Positions 8,441 to 18,720 of a stretch of 64,000 nt of DNA are shown piece after piece. Numbering within the stretch: position 1 is the first letter of the stretch; each line of letters begins with the position of its first letter. The notes below the pieces were generated by a model. That model was not told the DNA's origin. It made no database searches and saw only the letters and a list, made by a program, of their open reading frames with translations. The DNA lies in the NCBI GenBank assembly GCA_036346275.1, contig CM070713.1:53749567-53813566 (forward strand), given 5' to 3'. The DNA is from Otatea glauca (lineage: Eukaryota > Streptophyta > Magnoliopsida > Poales > Poaceae). The position numbers and the translations under genes are program-made.

Positions 8441-11400
8441 GTTTTAGTCCCGAGCTGTTCGTAGTCGGATCTTTCCGCCGTCCTCTTGATATTCCTCGTT
8501 TTTCCATCGAGGTAGATATCGTGGCGTGAGGTGTTTTCCGGTAGGAGATCCAGCAGACATTCTTTGGGATGGTCCGGCTTTTGCACCACGGCGTGCCAAC
8601 CCGCTTTGACTCCTAGATTATCTACGAGTTGCTCCCGATCGTGTGAGAGTTGGCGTCGAGAGACACTCGAGTCTAGTCTTCTTCGTGGATGGTACTGACG
8701 GCGTCGTGTGGTTCAAGATTGGGTTCCCGGATCCTCACTCTATCCCAAGATCTTGAGTCATCTTTCCTCTTGTGTCAATTCCTTGTGTCATGTCTATGCG
8801 ATGATGCTTTTAAGTGCCTTTTGCCTTTCTCATGGCATGAGTCGCTTGAGGCTAGCTTGAAGATGTGATCACTGCCTAGTGGAGTGGTTTTGGGTCACCT
8901 TGTGGACTTGTCCTTTCTTAGTTCGATTCTTAGTCCATGAGTTGTCCCGAGGCATCATCTTCGCCAGTACATAAGTAGTGGACCTCGTTTTTCCTCGAGG
9001 TACCCACTCACGGCAAGAGTTGAAGGTAAGTATGTTGGTCATGTTGATCTTTACTAATCTCATCTAGGATTGGTGCTCGCTTTTCAATATTGGCACTCGA
9101 TGTGAATTCGAGTTGGCCTTTGCGGCTTGTCTCTAGAGGATTGGATCTTCTGCATGACCATCATGAGCATCATGCTAACTCGCATGTTCTTTCAACTTTG
9201 TTTGCCTCGTGTTTCGCTCCACAAGTGCTGAGCTTCATGATAACAGCATTGGGGACTTTCACTTCCATGGTGAGATATCTCATACCCTCATGTCGGTTAT
9301 ACTTGTGATCATCATTTTCATGACATGTTGTGATTGCTCTTGCTCCCATGTGTATTATATGTACTTTGCTAGGTCTTGTTAGTTTTTGTCTGTCTTGTTT
9401 TGTGCCATAGCATGTTTTCCCCAACCATCTTTGTGCTTCACGTATTATATCCTAAATTCATGAGCTTTTTCCCAGCATGTGATTTTCTTGTTTTTATCCT
9501 GTCCATGATATTGTTCATTTGGTATGAGCATTTGTATTAACTATGGGCACGTGCTATATATCATTTCTTTATTTTGTCATGAGTAGTATCTAGGTTATAT
9601 GACCTTGATTTTCTATTACATCCATGATTAGCTTTGTTTAGACTTTGTGCTACATGTGAGTGCCTTTCATGAGATTAGGGTCATATGATCTAGCTGCCGC
9701 TGTATGACTTATATTGTTCATGATCACCTTTTATTGTCCTTCATGCTTATATGCTTCATACCTATTTTGCATGAGCTTGTGTTCTTCATTCATAGCATGT
9801 ATTCTCATCATGCATAGAGTGTTGCCATAAGTAGCCTCTCATCTTTGTGTCCATGGTCACCATTTACTTTCATGCCGTCCGTGTCCTCATGACCTTTTGT
9901 TTGGTCTTCTTTTGACGGGCCTTTTCGCAGCATGTAAATATTGTTATTGAGACTATGGATAAATGGACCTTGATGTTGCTAATTGGTTTGTTTTATGCAT
10001 GATCCTCTTTGGTTGTCTTCATTCATCTTGCTCATGTTATATCTAGTAGCATGTTGTTGTGCGTCATTGTGGTATTTCTTCATTTACATGCTCATTGCCA
10101 TGTTTAGGGTAGTATCTTGATCCATGTATTTCTAGGCTTGCACATGATCCTGCTAGCATTTTGTTCTTTGTGATGCACCTTGCTTAGCTTCTCTGCTTGA
10201 CATGATGATGCTATGATGCACCTTGTCGTTGTTTATCATGTGGATATATTTCACTGTTGTCTATGGATATATGGATCTTGATGCTATCTTTAGCTTGGTT
10301 GTGATCATGATCTTACATTACCTTCTGCATCATGTTCATGCTCTAGATGATCATTTGCCACACTTTTCCTGTATCTTGTCCATTCGTGCCTAGGAACTGG
10401 ATCTGCCTAACCCCAGTTTCGAAAGCATAGATTTGTTGGATGCATGTGTGTAGGCTTTCCGGTGAGGAGACCATCATCCTAGGAATATCTCTAAGTCTTC
10501 TTCCTCTGCTTTTTGGATCCACTTCAAGTCATTTGCCACTACTTGCACTACACTGCAGTAGGTAAGTACCTCTGAAAATGTTGATGATAGTGATGAGTCT
10601 CTTAGGAGGTTGTAGTTCTTTTGTAGGTAGAGCTTGTGTCCTGTTTGTCTAGAGTCTTTTGGTTGGACTTCTAGCATATTTAGGTTGCTTTTTACCTTGA
10701 GCCGTCTTGCTCCTTAGAGACCATGTGGTTTTAGATCTTATCTCTTTTCCTCTAGCTTTCTACCTATCTCTTGTGAGGTGAGAGTTTTAGAGTGTGCCTC
10801 AAGGGGAGTAGAGTGTGTTCAGGGGGATTTAAGCTTGGGTTTGTGAGCCCTTACGGCCTTTCGTGAGGGGGAGCTGGTTTGTATATTATGTATTTTATGT
10901 TTTCTTCCAGCTTTTCTTTTCTTTGTGTTTTTCTGGGTGACTTTGGGCTTGTTTTCTTGAGTTGAGTTCACTCACTTAGACTTCTGGCATGCCTTGCATG
11001 GACCTCTTATCTTGTGCTTTAGGTTGCTATCATGCGTGATTAGCTGTTCTCTCTTCTCTCTAGGTTTAGTTCCCTCACAGTCTTTTAAGTCTAGGAGGTT
11101 TCGGACCTCTTGGGTAGACAGGGTCTGTGTGCACTCCTTAATTGGGATCTAGAGTCAGCTTTCCTATGTCAGTCTCTGGGGAAGATAAGAGCGAGTCTGA
11201 GCCATAGTGAATCTCTTCTATCTTATCTATGCTCAATAGCCATCCAGTTTTGCGATTCTCGACTTCTTCTCCTCATTCTGCTTTTTTCGGTTATTATTGA
11301 GTTCATTCGGTTTTCTTTATGCCTAATCTTGATAATAACCCAACTTTAACCAGATTTGAGCTTAAAATTGATTCAATTGTTGAGGGGGAGTTTGGGAATC

Positions 11401-12710
11401 TGTTCATGCATTGCATTTAGACTGCATTTTCCGTTTTATGAGCTTTGTCTATTATGCATTTGACTCAATCTTTGTGAAATACATCATGCTATATCTTTCG
11501 AAGAAAATCACTAGCTTAGATATGTCCAAGTTCTTTTATCAAGCTATTGTTCATTGAAATCTGAAAAACTTAAAAGCTTTAAATGAAAACTTGATGAAAC
11601 ATGTTGCTTTTACTTACTAAGTTTCTTCTCTAAGAGCTTTTACCATGAATTGTGAAATTTTGGAATTCTCTAGAGTCCTTATAGCAACTTGGCTGAAATT
11701 TGCTTGATCCATATTTGAGTCCTTCAGAATTGCTTATATGTGCTAAATTGAAAATTAAAAAAATTGACTCTTTTGTGCAAAATTGATCTCATCACTTTAT
11801 ATTCTCGAGACTGCCTCCCATTGCATTTGGGATGAACTTGGAATATATTGTGTATGACCAAGAACATTCTCTTAAGAGTTACTCTTGAGATGATCGAAAA
11901 TGGCTTGAGTCAATCAAAAAAATTGAAAATATCAAACACATAAGTGGGTAAAGAATGCAAATTATGTCAAACATTTGCACCCCGCTATGTTTTTCGAAGT
12001 CTTAAAGAAAATTTGCATAAATTGAAAAATGGGCTCGACGGACCTAATATGCACTTCAAAATTCCCCGAAGTGTTGAGTAGGTTGAACTCTAGGTTTTCC
12101 ATTTGATCCCTGAGTGGTTGTGCTTCTAGTTTTGAAACTTTGCTAAGTTGTGCACTTGTCAAATCTTGCTAAAAATGATACATTTTCAAAACTTAGCTTA
12201 TGAGCAAAATTTGTTATTTGCACTTGGACATGTCTTAGTTTGGTCACAATCTGAGATTAATAAGCTTGGTGTCATATCTTGTCATTATGATCATTTGGAT
12301 AATCTTCAAAGCTCCCTTAGGTTGCATTTCATGCATACATAAAAGAGGGAGAAAATTCTATTTTGATGCCTATATTGCCAAAAGGGGGAGAAAATGTAGA
12401 AAAAGGCATCATTTAAAATATAGAAAAAGAGGAGATAGAAATGTGAAAGCTTGTTGGTTCTTATGATTTTTGTAAATCTTTGCTATCTCTTATGAATCAT
12501 AATCATATTTGACACTTATGATTGGTTTTTAGAGCTTTTGTTGAAAACTTGCTCTTTTCATGGTCTTGCTCTAAATTCTTTCTGCCAACTTGGTCATAAT
12601 TTTATATCTTTCTCTCTGGACCAAGTTTGGCTTTGCAATCAAATTGCTTTCTTCTTCTCTCATTCAAACTCAAATTTATGCCTTTTGTGTGGTTTGTCAA
12701 TATACTCATC
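8441..12710. other. Non-coding internal region of the copia element
   Basis: About 4.3 kb where pol would be expected. Up to about 8860 the text still resembles a degenerate Arg-rich polyprotein linker. From about 8860 it becomes T-rich with many catg words and no frame over about 110 codons. I see no DTG/DSG protease, HHCC integrase, YxDD reverse transcriptase or RNase H motif in the supplied frames. The last ~350 bp (aaaagggggagaaaatg, tcaagggggagat) are purine-tract-like and typical of the end of Maximus/SIRE internal regions. Confidence 0.7.
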
Positions 12711-12721
12711 AAGGGGGAGAT
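12711..12721 (+). promoter_or_regulatory. Polypurine tract of the copia element
   Basis: aagggggagat abuts the 3' LTR start at 12722, the normal position of the plus-strand primer. A second similar tract (aaaagggggag) lies upstream near 12380. Confidence 0.85.
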
Positions 12722-15097
12722 TGAAGGACCATGTGGAGGTCCATCCATGTTTGTGATGAGTATTTGACTTTATTTGAGCAAGGTGTGCTCAAGGTTGAGT
12801 TTGATTTGGATTGTTTTTCGAGCTAGAGCAATTTGAGTTCTTGGTTGGAGACCGGTCGTCCAGACCCCGAGTGGTCGGGTCGTCCGACTGAGTGGTCGGG
12901 CTTTGGGTGTGTTGCGAGCAGTCGTCCGACCTCGAGTGGTCGGGTCGTCCGACTGAGAGGTCCGGGCTTTGGTGGTTGGAGACCGGTCGTCCGACTGAGA
13001 GTCCGAGTGTGGTGGTCGGAGACCGGTCGTCCGACCCGAGTGGTTGGGTCGTCCGACCGAGTGGTCGGGGCTTTGGTGGTTGGAGACCGGTCGTCCACCC
13101 CAGTGGTCGGGTCATCCGACCTGAGTGGTCGGGGCTTTGGCTGGTCGGAGACCAGTCGTCCGACCCCGAGTGGTTGGGTCGTCCGACCTTGAGTGGTCGG
13201 GATGGAGACCAGTGGTCAGACCATGGTTGGTCGGGATGGAGACCAGTGGTCAGACCACGTGTGGTCGGGGTTATGCTGGTCAGCGTAGTGTATATCTTTC
13301 TGTTGAGATGGATATGTGTTGTTGGACCTTGCTATGTGATGTGGTTTCCTTGTCTTTGATGGTTGCAGGACTTTGGAGCTAGGTCATGGTGAGGCGAAGG
13401 GATCGGGACTAGTGGGAGAGCCGAGGTCCGGATGATCAAGGTGTCGCCAAAGATGGTGAGGCCGTGGAGTAGCTGCAAGCCGAGAAGACAAAGGAATGGA
13501 TGAGATGCTAACTTGGAGCTGCTGTGATCTAGGAGGACCGTTGGATCGCGGTTAGGAAGATAGAGTAGCGGGTCAAGTTAGTGTGAGTTGAAAAGCATGC
13601 AAAACCCGTTGTGTTGTTGGGTTTCGGGTGAGCCCATGCATAGCTTTGTGAGTGGGTAAAATCTCAGCCCTTGATGGAGTGCTCTAGGGTTAGAGGCTCA
13701 TCCCGGGTGGTAGGTGTTCCAAGCACGCTATGAATAGACAGGAGAGGGTGTCTCCTTGGGGGTGAGCGGTGAGGAAAGTGTACGTGAGTAGTTGAGAGTT
13801 GTTGAGAGTGGCGTTGTAAGGATCAAATCCGGCTCTTGGATGTTGGCTTAGGTTTGAAGCGGGACATCCAAAGGTGGGAATTGATCCAGTCACTATAAAT
13901 AGAGGGTAGGGCAGCCTCCCTCTTTGAAGGTTCGAGGTTTTTGCTGCTCATTTGAGCTTTGCCCACTTTGTTGTGAGGCTTTGTAAACCTCCCTTCCAGA
14001 AATGAAATGTTCTTCATTTATATTCTTGTTTCATTTCTCTTACGTATTTACATTACGCACTTGAATTCTGTTATATAAATTCCGCATTTACCTTCTTGCG
14101 ATTTACTTTACGTAATTTGTATTTGCCTCATCTCCTTCTACATGCTATTCAGTCTTTGTTGAAATTCATGATTGATGAACTCTTCTCTGGATTCGGTGCT
14201 TTCAATCTTTTAGGCAATCCTTACGTTCTTGTTGCAAGTTATAATCTGTGTGTTCTTAAAGTGCGTAAACGTGTGACTTGCAGTTATTTAGTCTTGATTG
14301 GCTTTTGGTTCTTGTTGCCAAGGATGAAAGATTGCTGGATGAATCTTCTATAGATCATATCCCAATCATCTAGGCAATCTACAACCTCTTCTATTCAGTT
14401 TTGCAAGAAACCAATTTCTGTGCCTAGTTTTCAGATGGTGTTTCTATTTGTTTGAAGGGTTGTTTCTTCGTGTACTTACTTGCTGTAATTTGTGGAGAGT
14501 CATCCAAGGATATTCTGACTATCAACTCCCACCAGTAAGTTATGGGTGAAGTCTGTGTTCGTGACTCTGTTTTTGGTGTTGCATTTGTTAAACTGAAAAG
14601 GACGGAACCTTGGTATTAATTCCTTCGATTGTTGATTGAAATAGGTTCCTGACATCCTTTGGGAGGTGCACACCAATTTTCATTGTTTTGGATCACCGAT
14701 CAAAAGTTACATCGATTTTGTTTTTGAGATCGTCTTGATTTTTCTATTCACCCGAGTCTTGTTCATTCGACCTCGGGTCGGGTACCGCATTCATCGGTCG
14801 AAGTCTTTGTTCACCCGATCACTATTCATCGAGTCTTGTTCATCCGACCACTTGGTCGGGAGTCTTATTCATCCGACCGGTCTTTGGTCGGAGTCTATCC
14901 ACCCAAACACTATTCATTCCGAGTACTGTTCATCCGACCTCATTAGGTCAGGGGTACTGTTCATCCGACCAGAAATACCCGACCAGTGCAGTTTCTTTCT
15001 GGTCTTTAGGTGGTTTGAATTTTAGGGGGAGAGTTTATTCGAAAATTTTATTTGGCTCCTATTCACCCCCCCTCTAGTCGCCTTTTTCGATCTTTCA
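12722..15097 (+). repeat. 3' LTR of the copia element
   Basis: The TG...CA boundaries are aligned with the 5' LTR and followed by catgg, the target duplication. The upstream CCGACC/GGTCGG array (about 12840-13270) has fewer complete units than in the 5' copy. Several sites are CG here and TG or CA in the 5' LTR (for example cgggact versus caggact), as expected from methyl-cytosine deamination; others are one-base losses in CTG or CAG. Confidence 0.9.
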
Positions 15098-15102
15098 CAT
15101 GG

Positions 15103-15529
15103 AGTCCTACATATTTTTTCCCCACTTACATCGCCCCTGCTACACCCTAACCCGCCCGCTCCCGCCAATTTTTTTTTAAAAAAATTAAACCGCTGACGCC
15201 GATCGCTGGAATCGCGGTAAAAAATGTAAAAATATCCCGTTGATCTGATCCGCGGGAAAATGAATAAAATAAAATCCAGCGATCAGGTTCGCTCAATTTC
15301 ATCGCTCACGGGCCATTTTGCAATTTCGTCGATCAAGCGGATAATCTCGAAAAAATTACAAGCCATCGGGCTAGAAACGATAAAAATTCCCTCACCCGCG
15401 AGCTCTCGATGTGCTCGCCTATAAATTTAAGCTTTCTTGTTAGTTTAGCCGGATATGCACAATTAAACTTTAAAGTTGCGCATCACGAACTATCAAAGCC
15501 ACCTCACCGGACCATGTGTTGGTGAAAGT
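15103..15529. other. Uncharacterised flank
   Basis: It follows the copia target duplication, so it should begin as the continuation of gypsy LTR fragment 1, but the match cannot be traced. It then shifts to CG-rich, tgat/atcg-rich text (gccgatcgctggaatcgcgg). No coding frame or terminal repeat is recognised. Confidence 0.5.
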
Positions 15530-16124
15530 CGATGACGCAAGAATCGGTAGCACACCCTAGAACCGCTCAAGTAGCTCCCGCACGATGTCGAGTTGGCGCC
15601 CGGGCACCACAGGTCACCGCAAGCGGAGTCCGAGGAGGTACGAAGTCCTCCAAAGTGATCGCTATCTCACCGACAGGTAGATGGAAGGTGTGCATCTCTG
15701 GCCTCCACCGGTCCACCAGAGCGGTGAGCAGGGACTTGTCGAACAGGAACCGACGACCCACGTCCCATCCTGCACATCGTCGTGCGTCGCCTCCACCATC
15801 CGGGTGAGTGGCAGCAATCCTGATGATCGAAGCCTACGCAACAAAAATATGAAATTAATATCAGCACCACACTAATTAATTAATATAAATTATGATACTA
15901 CATCAAACATAATTAGAAATTTTAAGAATAGTATGTTACCTGGGGATCCAATGAGGATCGATCGTCCAGAGCTTCTGCGGTGTCCTCGGTCGTAGTACGC
16001 AGAGCTCCAGAGGATCCTACCCCTCCTTTGGAAAAGTAGTGGCATAGTGGGTACAGTGACAACGATCAACGACCGGATCTAGCAACTCAAATGGCCAGTC
16101 GTCATCTCCATCCTGATGAGCCAT
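15530..16124 (-). pseudogene. Plant mobile domain (PMD, PF10536-like) gene fragment, two exons
   Basis: On the minus strand exon 1 (16124-15940) starts MAHQDGDDDWPFELLDP and ends at a canonical donor CAG|GTAACA. Exon 2 (15833-15530) starts after an acceptor GCGTAG. Exon 2 reads GLLPLTRMVEATHDD and, after a frame change near 15765, LLTALVDRWRPEMHTFHLP then VGEIAITLEDF, the signature of the plant mobile domain (aminotransferase-like, MAIL-type) found in grass transposons and a few host genes. There is an in-frame stop in exon 1 and a frameshift in exon 2, and the fragment ends before the rest of the domain. It may have been carried by the DNA transposon whose right end is at 16889. Confidence 0.75.
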
Positions 16125-16162
16125 ACCTCCAAATTACAAAAGTGAAAGTTATATTTCAAATG

Positions 16163-16415
16163 CATATAGAAACAAATGAGTACAGAAAACTATACAAACA
16201 TCGTAACAATATATAGAAACAAATGCGTACAAAAAACTATGCAAGCATCATAACAATATATTGAAACAAATGCGTACGAAAAACTATACAAGCATCATAA
16301 CAATATATAGAAACAAATGCGTAAAAAAAACTATACAAGCATCATAACAATATATAGAAACAAATGCGTACAAAAAACTATACAAGCATCATAACAAAAT
16401 ATTGAAACAAATTCC
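16163..16415. repeat. 47-bp tandem repeat, about 5 copies
   Basis: The unit contains gaaacaaatgcgtac, aaaaaactatacaagcatc and ataacaatatat. The first copy is the most diverged and the middle ones nearly identical. It lies between the PMD fragment and the knuckle-like frame, in AT-rich non-coding sequence. Confidence 0.85.
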
Positions 16416-16539
16416 AATAGTTTATGAAGCAACAACACTCACAACGACATGCAACTTGCTACAACTAGGTAAAAAACAGAGTTCGTACTATACACATTAC
16501 ATCAATAATATATGAATTTGATATATAGCATATGATAAT

Positions 16540-16758
16540 TCAAATAGCTTCTCCGGTAGTATGATGACGTCGTCCACCACACCTTGCAGACGATGATCCC
16601 TCCCCCGCCCTTGGGTTGCCATCTCCTCCTTCATCCTCTTCGTTTTGTGGCTGGCCGTTCTTCAACGTATGTCTTGTTTGCTTGCATAATGAACATTTCC
16701 TCACGCGCTTACCATCTTCAGACTCAACCATGTCATATGTGATACGAGTACATATCAT
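16540..16758 (-). pseudogene. CCHC-like knuckle C-terminal fragment
   Basis: A 72-aa minus-strand frame contains RKCSLCKQTRHTLKNG, close to a C-x2-C-x4-H-x4-C knuckle but with the last Cys replaced by Gly, then an acidic/Gly tail and a stop. This resembles the C-terminal zinc knuckle of Mutator-like (MULE/FAR1) transposases (KCSxCxQxGHxxxxC). Its 5' end runs straight into CACTA terminal repeats, so it is truncated. The order knuckle then PMD on one strand could reflect a MULE-PMD gene, but the link is inference. Confidence 0.45.
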
Positions 16759-16889
16759 ATATCACAGACGGTTACAGAAAATAGTCTATGATTCTTTACA
16801 ACCGTCTGTGATATGTAACTTTGACGGTCATACTAGTAAAACCGTCTGTGATAAAAATCGTGTGTGATGAGATGTCCTGTAGTAGTGAG
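16755..16889. mobile_element. Right terminus of a CACTA transposon
   Basis: It ends ...ctgtagtagtg, the inverted CACTACTACAG terminus. Just inside are subterminal motifs in both orientations (atcacagacggtt, aaccgtctgtgata) like those of the complete CACTA at 41222-50058. No matching left end with a 3-bp duplication was found to the left, so the element is truncated or its left end is unrecognised. Confidence 0.7.
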
Positions 16890-17009
16890 TGGGCTAGCGA
16901 AGGTATACCTTTACCTAGTTTCTCAACTTTTAAACCCAACTCATTCTATTTTCCACGGCTCTTTTTAATTTCAAGTTGGTTTCTGCTTGAATCTCGCGTG
17001 TATATGCAG

Positions 17010-17329
17010 AACAGCACTGCCTATTTCGGAGGGCTGATCGGCCACGTAGCAACAGGATCGCCAACGCTCGGTTCACGCTGGACGGGGAAGCCTACCGGTT
17101 GTTCCCCAACGATGGCAAGAACACGCTCCACGGTAAGCTTCAGAAGATTTTCCCCCCTTCGTGCAAGAGGCTTTGCTATGAGCTGTGATCGTTCATCGTT
17201 CCTTTTGTTATTACTGTCTAGGTGGTCACCGGGGATTCAGCAAGGTGATATGGACGGTGAAGGAGCACGTCGGCGGTGGCGGCTCCCCATACATCACTAT
17301 GTACTACCATAGCTTCGACGGAGAGCAAG
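17010..17329 (+). pseudogene. Aldose 1-epimerase (galactose mutarotase) gene fragment, two exons with intron
   Basis: Exon 1 (17010-17132) encodes NSTAYFGGLIG and then, one frame over, IANARFTLDG and YRLFPNDGKNTLH. An 87-89-bp intron with GT...AG ends follows, and exon 2 (17222-17329) encodes GHRGFSKVIWTVKEH and YITMYYHSFDGEQ, ending at a GTAAAG donor. These match the conserved N-terminal half of plant aldose 1-epimerases, which interconvert alpha and beta hexose anomers; NTLHGGHRGF carries a family active-site His. One base is missing in exon 1, and upstream and downstream exons are absent, so it is a captured or relict fragment. Retained introns argue for DNA-level capture rather than retroposition. 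Confidence 0.85.
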
Positions 17330-17589
17330 GTAAAGAATTGGAGCTATATAACTACAACTCTTAATTGAGAATGTAAGGCTAGCTTTTGTGATATGAACAG
17401 AATTGCTTTTCCTTTTCTCTGTAATGAATGCGTTGAGCATGTAGATGTCTGCTTGCAAAAACTTTTTTTTTGGCGAGGAAGAACATTTGCACTTGCCTGT
17501 ACTACCTACATCATCCCGTGGTCCAGTGCTATCACATCGGGGAGAAGAATTTTTCTTGCATATGCATTCTCTACTACGTAAAGGGCAAT

Positions 17590-17665
17590 ATTAGATATCT
17601 CATCATAGACGATTTTAGAATAATCGTCTGTGAAAATATTATATCACAAACGATTAGTGACTTTA
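17590..17665. repeat. CACTA-like subterminal repeats, left part
   Basis: The motifs atcatagacgatttt, aatcgtctgtgaaa and atatcacaaacgatt are in alternating orientation. The block resumes at 18651 after the MITE insertion (attgtctataatag, atatcacaaacgatttt), ending about 18720. It looks like a CACTA subterminal region split by the MITE. No CACTA terminus is visible at either end. Confidence 0.5.
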
Positions 17666-18650
17666 GACCCTGTTTGTTTTGGCTTAGTCTTTTTGGCTTT
17701 TGGTTTTAAGCTAGCTTTTTGGCTTAACAAGCTTTTAAGCCGTCTGCTTTTAAGCCGAGACATGCTGTTTGGTATCCTGGCTTTTTGATGGGTTGGATGG
17801 TGTAGTCAGGGTTCACAAAATCGATTTAAAATCTGCGGTTTTCGAGCGTACCAACTATGTTCGATATACAAAACCTCTCGAGAACTGCTTTAATTTCAAA
17901 TTTTAAAAAATCAAAAAATTTGAAAAAAAATTATGCGTTGAAAACCGCTCGAAAACCATTTCTTAAAAACCGAGTGGTTTCTCGCAAAAAACCGATTGGT
18001 TTTCGATTTTTTTTCAATTTCTTAACCCTTCGGTTTCTGACGTTTTTCGAGCGATTTTTCGAGTGGTTTTTGCGATTTTCGAATTATGAACGATTTTTCG
18101 AAATTCGGTTTTGTGAACCTTGGGTGTAGCTTATTTCTAGAAAGTTTGAAATACCATTTAAGGTTGTAAGGACATTTACAAATGTTTTATAATTTTTTCA
18201 CCGAATGTCGTGTTGAAAAATATAGATTAATCTTCAAATCAAACTTCATTCTGAGCATAATTATTTATCAACTTGATCCGGATCGGTGGAGGAGAAAGGA
18301 GGCTGAGGAGGCGGAGGAGGGAGGAGGTTGAGGACGACAGGGACCGGAGCGGCGGAGGGAGAAGGCATGTCGCACAGGGGAATGAGAGAAGACGAGGAGA
18401 AATGAGGAGATGGGAGAAGGATTCTTGAGTTTATATATGATGACATTTGGTGGGTAATTTTGGAGACTTCCAGTGGCAAAGGGTTATTTCATCCTAAAAA
18501 AGCCCAAAAAAGCACCTCTCACCTGACTTTTGGCTTATAGTTATATAGAGACTTTTGGCTTTTTTTAAGCCTGACTTAAAAGTCAGTTGTTTGTTTTGAT
18601 TTTGGCTTTTCTATTTTTAAGCCAGTGAAAAAGCCGAAACAAACAGGGCC
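17666..18650. mobile_element. 985-bp terminal-inverted-repeat element (MITE-like)
   Basis: The left end GACCCTGTTTGTTTTGGCTT and right end AAGCCGAAACAAACAGGGCC are imperfect inverted repeats, with TA on both flanks. The body is full of agcttttt/aaaagcc words. It carries a nested second MITE (17807-18122) and a GC-rich stretch (about 18285-18370). The ends resemble grass Tourist/hAT-like GGCCCTGTTTG families. No transposase is visible. Confidence 0.75.
17807..18122. mobile_element. 316-bp MITE nested in the 985-bp element
   Basis: The ends CAGGGTTCACAAAATCGATT and CGGTTTTGTGAACCTTG are inverted repeats. It is flanked by 8-bp duplications ggtgtagt (17799-17806) and ggtgtagc (18123-18130), which fits a hAT-type insertion. 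The interior is rich in cgatttttcgag/ctcgaaaa inverted words. The 90-aa frame across it is not a gene. Confidence 0.85.
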
Positions 18651-18720
18651 TAAAATTGTCTATAATAGTATATATCACAAACGATTTTATCTGAAAGTGT
18701 TTTTTACACGACCGTCTTTA

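Larger units (their letters stand above)
3571..15097 (+). mobile_element. Complete copia LTR retrotransposon, SIRE/Maximus-like, gag only
   Basis: This is an 11.5-kb element bounded by LTRs of 2411 and 2376 bp, both starting TGAAGGACCATGTGG and ending CGATCTTTCA. It has a perfect 5-bp target duplication (catgg at 3566-3570 and 15098-15102), a primer-binding site just inside the 5' LTR and a purine tract just before the 3' LTR. The internal region encodes a copia-type gag with CCHC knuckles and a long Cys-pair coiled-coil frame, an arrangement resembling the Maximus/SIRE lineage. I found no protease, integrase, reverse transcriptase or RNase H motifs, so it is probably non-autonomous or decayed. 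A solo LTR of the same family lies at 28947-31196. Confidence 0.9.

Noticed and set aside
17010..17329. A functional aldose 1-epimerase gene
   Set aside because: Only two internal exons are visible, one base is missing in the first, and no flanking exons were found.
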